This document shows positions 59,101 through 64,000 of a stretch of 64,000 bases of DNA, in pieces. The first letter of the stretch is position 1. Each line of letters starts with the position of its first letter. The stretch spans positions 38,436,082 to 38,500,081 of the forward strand of contig NC_067122.1 in assembly GCF_021347895.1 (NCBI RefSeq), given 5' to 3'. A model generated the notes under the pieces. It saw only the letters and a program-made list of their open reading frames with translations. It did not search any database and had not been told where the DNA came from. The position numbers were made by a program, and so were the translations under genes. The DNA is from Acanthochromis polyacanthus (taxonomy: Eukaryota > Chordata > Actinopteri > Pomacentridae).

Positions 59101-62100
59101 ACGACGCCATGGTGAAGAACCAGACGGCCGCGGAGGCGCACGACGCCATGGTGAAGAACCAGACGGCCGCGGAGGCGCACGACGCCATGGTGAAGAACCA
59201 GACGGCCGCGGAGGCGCACGACGCCATGGTGAAGAACCAGACGGCCGCGGAGGCGCACGACGCCATGGTGAAGAACCAGACGGCCGCGGAGGCGCACGAC
59301 GCCATGGTGAAGAACCAGACGGCCGCGGAGGCGCACGACGCCATGGTGAAGAACCAGACGGCCGCGGAGGCGCACGACGCCATGGTGAAGAACCAGACGG
59401 CCGCGGAGGCGCACGACGCCATGGTGAAGAACCAGACGGCCGCGGAGGCGCACGACGCCATGGTGAAGAACCAGACGGCCGCGGAGGCGCACGACGCCAT
59501 GGTGAAGAACCAGACGGCCGCGGAGGCGCACGACGCCATGGTGAAGAACCAGACGGCCGCGGAGGCGCACGACGCCATGGTGAAGAACCAGACGGCCGCG
59601 GAGGCGCACGACGCCATGGTGAAGAACCAGACGGCCGCGGAGGCGCACGACGCCATGGTGAAGAACCAGACGGCCGCGGAGGCGCACGACGCCATGGTGA
59701 AGAACCAGACGGCCGCGGAGGCGCACGACGCCATGGTGAAGAACCAGACGGCCGCGGAGGCGCACGACGCCATGGTGAAGAACCAGACGGCCGCGGAGGC
59801 GCACGACGCCATGGTGAAGAACCAGACGGCCGCGGAGGCGCACGACGCCATGGTGAAGAACCAGACGGCCGCGGAGGCGCACGACGCCATGGTGAAGAAC
59901 CAGACGGCCGCGGAGGCGCACGACGCCATGGTGAAGAACCAGACGGCCGCGGAGGCGCACGACGCCATGGTGAAGAACCAGACGGCCGCGGAGGCGCACG
60001 ACGCCATGGTGAAGAACCAGACGGCCGCGGAGGCGCACGACGCCATGGTGAAGAACCAGACGGCCGCGGAGGCGCACGACGCCATGGTGAAGAACCAGAC
60101 GGCCGCGGAGGCGCACGACGCCATGGTGAAGAACCAGACGGCCGCGGAGGCGCACGACGCCATGGTGAAGAACCAGACGGCCGCGGAGGCGCACGACGCC
60201 ATGGTGAAGAACCAGACGGCCGCGGAGGCGCACGACGCCATGGTGAAGAACCAGACGGCCGCGGAGGCGCACGACGCCATGGTGAAGAACCAGACGGCCG
60301 CGGAGGCGCACGACGCCATGGTGAAGAACCAGACGGCCGCGGAGGCGCACGACGCCATGGTGAAGAACCAGACGGCCGCGGAGGCGCACGACGCCATGGT
60401 GAAGAACCAGACGGCCGCGGAGGCGCACGACGCCATGGTGAAGAACCAGACGGCCGCGGAGGCGCACGACGCCATGGTGAAGAACCAGACGGCCGCGGAG
60501 GCGCACGACGCCATGGTGAAGAACCAGACGGCCGCGGAGGCGCACGACGCCATGGTGAAGAACCAGACGGCCGCGGAGGCGCACGACGCCATGGTGAAGA
60601 ACCAGACGGCCGCGGAGGCGCACGACGCCATGGTGAAGAACCAGACGGCCGCGGAGGCGCACGACGCCATGGTGAAGAACCAGACGGCCGCGGAGGCGCA
60701 CGACGCCATGGTGAAGAACCAGACGGCCGCGGAGGCGCACGACGCCATGGTGAAGAACCAGACGGCCGCGGAGGCGCACGACGCCATGGTGAAGAACCAG
60801 ACGGCCGCGGAGGCGCACGACGCCATGGTGAAGAACCAGACGGCCGCGGAGGCGCACGACGCCATGGTGAAGAACCAGACGGCCGCGGAGGCGCACGACG
60901 CCATGGTGAAGAACCAGACGGCCGCGGAGGCGCACGACGCCATGGTGAAGAACCAGACGGCCGCGGAGGCGCACGACGCCATGGTGAAGAACCAGACGGC
61001 CGCGGAGGCGCACGACGCCATGGTGAAGAACCAGACGGCCGCGGAGGCGCACGACGCCATGGTGAAGAACCAGACGGCCGCGGAGGCGCACGACGCCATG
61101 GTGAAGAACCAGACGGCCGCGGAGGCGCACGACGCCATGGTGAAGAACCAGACGGCCGCGGAGGCGCACGACGCCATGGTGAAGAACCAGACGGCCGCGG
61201 AGGCGCACGACGCCATGGTGAAGAACCAGACGGCCGCGGAGGCGCACGACGCCATGGTGAAGAACCAGACGGCCGCGGAGGCGCACGACGCCATGGTGAA
61301 GAACCAGACGGCCGCGGAGGCGCACGACGCCATGGTGAAGAACCAGACGGCCGCGGAGGCGCACGACGCCATGGTGAAGAACCAGACGGCCGCGGAGGCG
61401 CACGACGCCATGGTGAAGAACCAGACGGCCGCGGAGGCGCACGACGCCATGGTGAAGAACCAGACGGCCGCGGAGGCGCACGACGCCATGGTGAAGAACC
61501 AGACGGCCGCGGAGGCGCACGACGCCATGGTGAAGAACCAGACGGCCGCGGAGGCGCACGACGCCATGGTGAAGAACCAGACGGCCGCGGAGGCGCACGA
61601 CGCCATGGTGAAGAACCAGACGGCCGCGGAGGCGCACGACGCCATGGTGAAGAACCAGACGGCCGCGGAGGCGCACGACGCCATGGTGAAGAACCAGACG
61701 GCCGCGGAGGCGCACGACGCCATGGTGAAGAACCAGACGGCCGCGGAGGCGCACGACGCCATGGTGAAGAACCAACGGCCGCGGAGGCGCACGACGCCAT
61801 GGTGAAGAACCAGACGGCCGCGGAGGCGCACGACGCCATGGTGAAGAACCAGACGGCCGCGGAGGCGCACGACGCCATGGTGAAGAACCAGACGGCCGCG
61901 GAGGCGCACGACGCCATGGTGAAGAACCAGACGGCCGCGGAGGCGCACGACGCCATGGTGAAGAACCAGACGGCCGCGGAGGCGCACGACGCCATGGTGA
62001 AGAACCAGACGGCCGCGGAGGCGCACGACGCCATGGTGAAGAACCAGACGGCCGCGGAGGCGCACGACGCCATGGTGAAGAACCAGACGGCCGCGGAGGC

Positions 62101-64000
62101 GCACGACGCCATGGTGAAGAACCAGACGGCCGCGGAGGCGCACGACGCCATGGTGAAGAACCAGACGGCCGCGGAGGCGCACGACGCCATGGTGAAGAAC
62201 CAGACGGCCGCGGAGGCGCACGACGCCATGGTGAAGAACCAGACGGCCGCGGAGGCGCACGACGCCATGGTGAAGAACCAGACGGCCGCGGAGGCGCACG
62301 ACGCCATGGTGAAGAACCAGACGGCCGCGGAGGCGCACGACGCCATGGTGAAGAACCAGACGGCCGCGGAGGCGCACGACGCCATGGTGAAGAACCAGAC
62401 GGCCGCGGAGGCGCACGACGCCATGGTGAAGAACCAGACGGCCGCGGAGGCGCACGACGCCATGGTGAAGAACCAGACGGCCGCGGAGGCGCACGACGCC
62501 ATGGTGAAGAACCAGACGGCCGCGGAGGCGCACGACGCCATGGTGAAGAACCAGACGGCCGCGGAGGCGCACGACGCCATGGTGAAGAACCAGACGGCCG
62601 CGGAGGCGCACGACGCCATGGTGAAGAACCAGACGGCCGCGGAGGCGCACGACGCCATGGTGAAGAACCAGACGGCCGCGGAGGCGCACGACGCCATGGT
62701 GAAGAACCAGACGGCCGCGGAGGCGCACGACGCCATGGTGAAGAACCAGACGGCCGCGGAGGCGCACGACGCCATGGTGAAGAACCAGACGGCCGCGGAG
62801 GCGCACGACGCCATGGTGAAGAACCAGACGGCCGCGGAGGCGCACGACGCCATGGTGAAGAACCAGACGGCCGCGGAGGCGCACGACGCCATGGTGAAGA
62901 ACCAGACGGCCGCGGAGGCGCACGACGCCATGGTGAAGAACCAGACGGCCGCGGAGGCGCACGACGCCATGGTGAAGAACCAGACGGCCGCGGAGGCGCA
63001 CGACGCCATGGTGAAGAACCAGACGGCCGCGGAGGCGCACGACGCCATGGTGAAGAACCAGACGGCCGCGGAGGCGCACGACGCCATGGTGAAGAACCAG
63101 ACGGCCGCGGAGGCGCACGACGCCATGGTGAAGAACCAGACGGCCGCGGAGGCGCACGACGCCATGGTGAAGAACCAGACGGCCGCGGAGGCGCACGACG
63201 CCATGGTGAAGAACCAGACGGCCGCGGAGGCGCACGACGCCATGGTGAAGAACCAGACGGCCGCGGAGGCGCACGACGCCATGGTGAAGAACCAGACGGC
63301 CGCGGAGGCGCACGACGCCATGGTGAAGAACCAGACGGCCGCGGAGGCGCACGACGCCATGGTGAAGAACCAGACGGCCGCGGAGGCGCACGACGCCATG
63401 GTGAAGAACCAGACGGCCGCGGAGGCGCACGACGCCATGGTGAAGAACCAGACGGCCGCGGAGGCGCACGACGCCATGGTGAAGAACCAGACGGCCGCGG
63501 AGGCGCACGACGCCATGGTGAAGAACCAGACGGCCGCGGAGGCGCACGACGCCATGGTGAAGAACCAGACGGCCGCGGAGGCGCACGACGCCATGGTGAA
63601 GAACCAGACGGCCGCGGAGGCGCACGACGCCATGGTGAAGAACCAGACGGCCGCGGAGGCGCACGACGCCATGGTGAAGAACCAGACGGCCGCGGAGGCG
63701 CACGACGCCATGGTGAAGAACCAGACGGCCGCGGAGGCGCACGACGCCATGGTGAAGAACCAGACGGCCGCGGAGGCGCACGACGCCATGGTGAAGAACC
63801 AGACGGCCGCGGAGGCGCACGACGCCATGGGAACCGGCCGCGGAGGCGCACGACGCCATGGTGAAGAACCAGACGGCCGCGGAGGCGCACGACGCCATGG
63901 TGAAGAACCAGACGGCCGCGGAGGCGCACGACGCCATGGTGAAGAACCAGACGGCCGCGGAGGCGCACGACGCCATGGTGAAGAACCAGACGGCCGCGGA
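56122..64000 (+). CDS. hyosophorin-like secreted repeat glycoprotein (3' end outside window)
   Basis: Probable egg cortical-alveolus glycoprotein: hyosophorin precursors are secreted tandem-repeat proteins with large glycans on each unit, cut into single repeats at fertilisation. Exons 56,122-56,176, 56,413-56,478, 56,550-56,636 and 56,971 onward; all introns phase 1 with GT-AG ends. Residues 1-19 (MGDVWTFFSFVLALVLVKG) form a signal peptide. A 104-residue pro-region follows, with LSANDISIQKALKFLQSMES and two sequons (NFT, NRT). From residue 105 the 13-residue unit DAMVKNQTAAEAH repeats, one NQT sequon each. In the sequence as given, a 1-base deletion at about 61,773 brings a stop at 61,803-61,805 after 120 perfect repeats; an 8-base deletion at 63,829 returns the original frame. 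The identification rests on architecture, sequon-bearing repeats and signal peptide; the unit sequence itself I cannot match from memory. Confidence 0.75.
57075..64000 (+). repeat. 39-bp coding minisatellite, about 177 copies, open at window edge
   Basis: 120 identical units (57,075-61,754), one 38-bp unit (61,755-61,792), 52 identical units (61,793-63,820), one 31-bp unit (63,821-63,851), three more and a partial. Each starts GACGCCATGGTGAAGAACCA and is about 70% G+C with several CpGs. I see no base substitution between units. Antisense frames are also open throughout because the unit lacks stops in them. Confidence 0.97.

Noticed and set aside
57006..63976. Three antisense open frames of more than 2,200 residues across the 39-bp array
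   Set aside because: They exist only because the repeat unit lacks stops in those frames. There is no signal peptide, splice context or plausible composition; the plus-strand frame is continuous with three upstream exons.
57075..64000. Antifreeze protein or CRISPR-like array
   Set aside because: The units are contiguous with no spacers, so not CRISPR. The repeat is not the Ala-Ala-Thr or 11-residue Thr-spaced pattern of fish antifreezes, and each unit carries an N-glycosylation sequon.

Overview
The window is nuclear DNA of a ray-finned (teleost) fish. Signs of this are the repeat families (Tc1/mariner, hAT, L1-type and L2/Jockey-type LINEs, a tRNA-like SINE, palindromic MITEs), spliced genes with GT-AG introns, and a gene at the right end that looks like a hyosophorin, an egg cortical-alveolus glycoprotein. 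All reading is by eye; no database was searched, so family names rest on motif recognition.

Layout. 1-7,900: mostly single-copy-looking DNA with two microsatellites, an L2-like LINE tail, a 2.14-kb foldback element with an 8-bp target duplication, and two weak candidate minus-strand exons. 7,916-9,859: a short derivative of a CACTG-ended DNA transposon. 11,039-22,740: what I read as a long two-gene member of the same family. It carries a minus-strand Tnp2-like (CACTA/CMC-type) transposase with an N-terminal zinc-finger exon, and a divergent plus-strand gene encoding a SAM-like-domain protein in about ten exons. The two share a roughly 0.5-kb region between their first exons. Both genes carry lesions. 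23,191-36,199: a small inverted-repeat element with SWIM and THAP exons, split by a nested stack. An L1-type LINE (19-bp target duplication, copies 11.8 kb apart) is itself interrupted by a hAT element (containing a Tc1 MITE) and by a Jockey/L2-type LINE (containing a foldback MITE). 36,350-43,100: sparse, with SINEs and a Tc1 relic. 43,116-45,654: three initiator-Met-tRNA-like sequences, one with an apparently intact Tc1 element inserted just upstream. 46,431-48,066: a second Tc1 with one frameshift. 48,100-52,032: a minus-strand L1 ORF2 with a TTAA-flanked insert. 52,253-54,717: two palindromic elements, the first holding a solo LTR.

56,122-64,000 is the most distinctive locus: a four-exon secreted-protein gene with all introns in phase 1. 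Its last exon runs into about 177 copies of a 39-bp unit encoding DAMVKNQTAAEAH, with one N-glycosylation sequon (NQT) per repeat. I see no substitutions across 6.9 kb, only two short deletions (1 bp and 8 bp) whose combined effect restores the frame. The array runs off the window edge. Apart from this gene and possibly the tRNA-like copies, nearly everything recognisable is mobile-element sequence.
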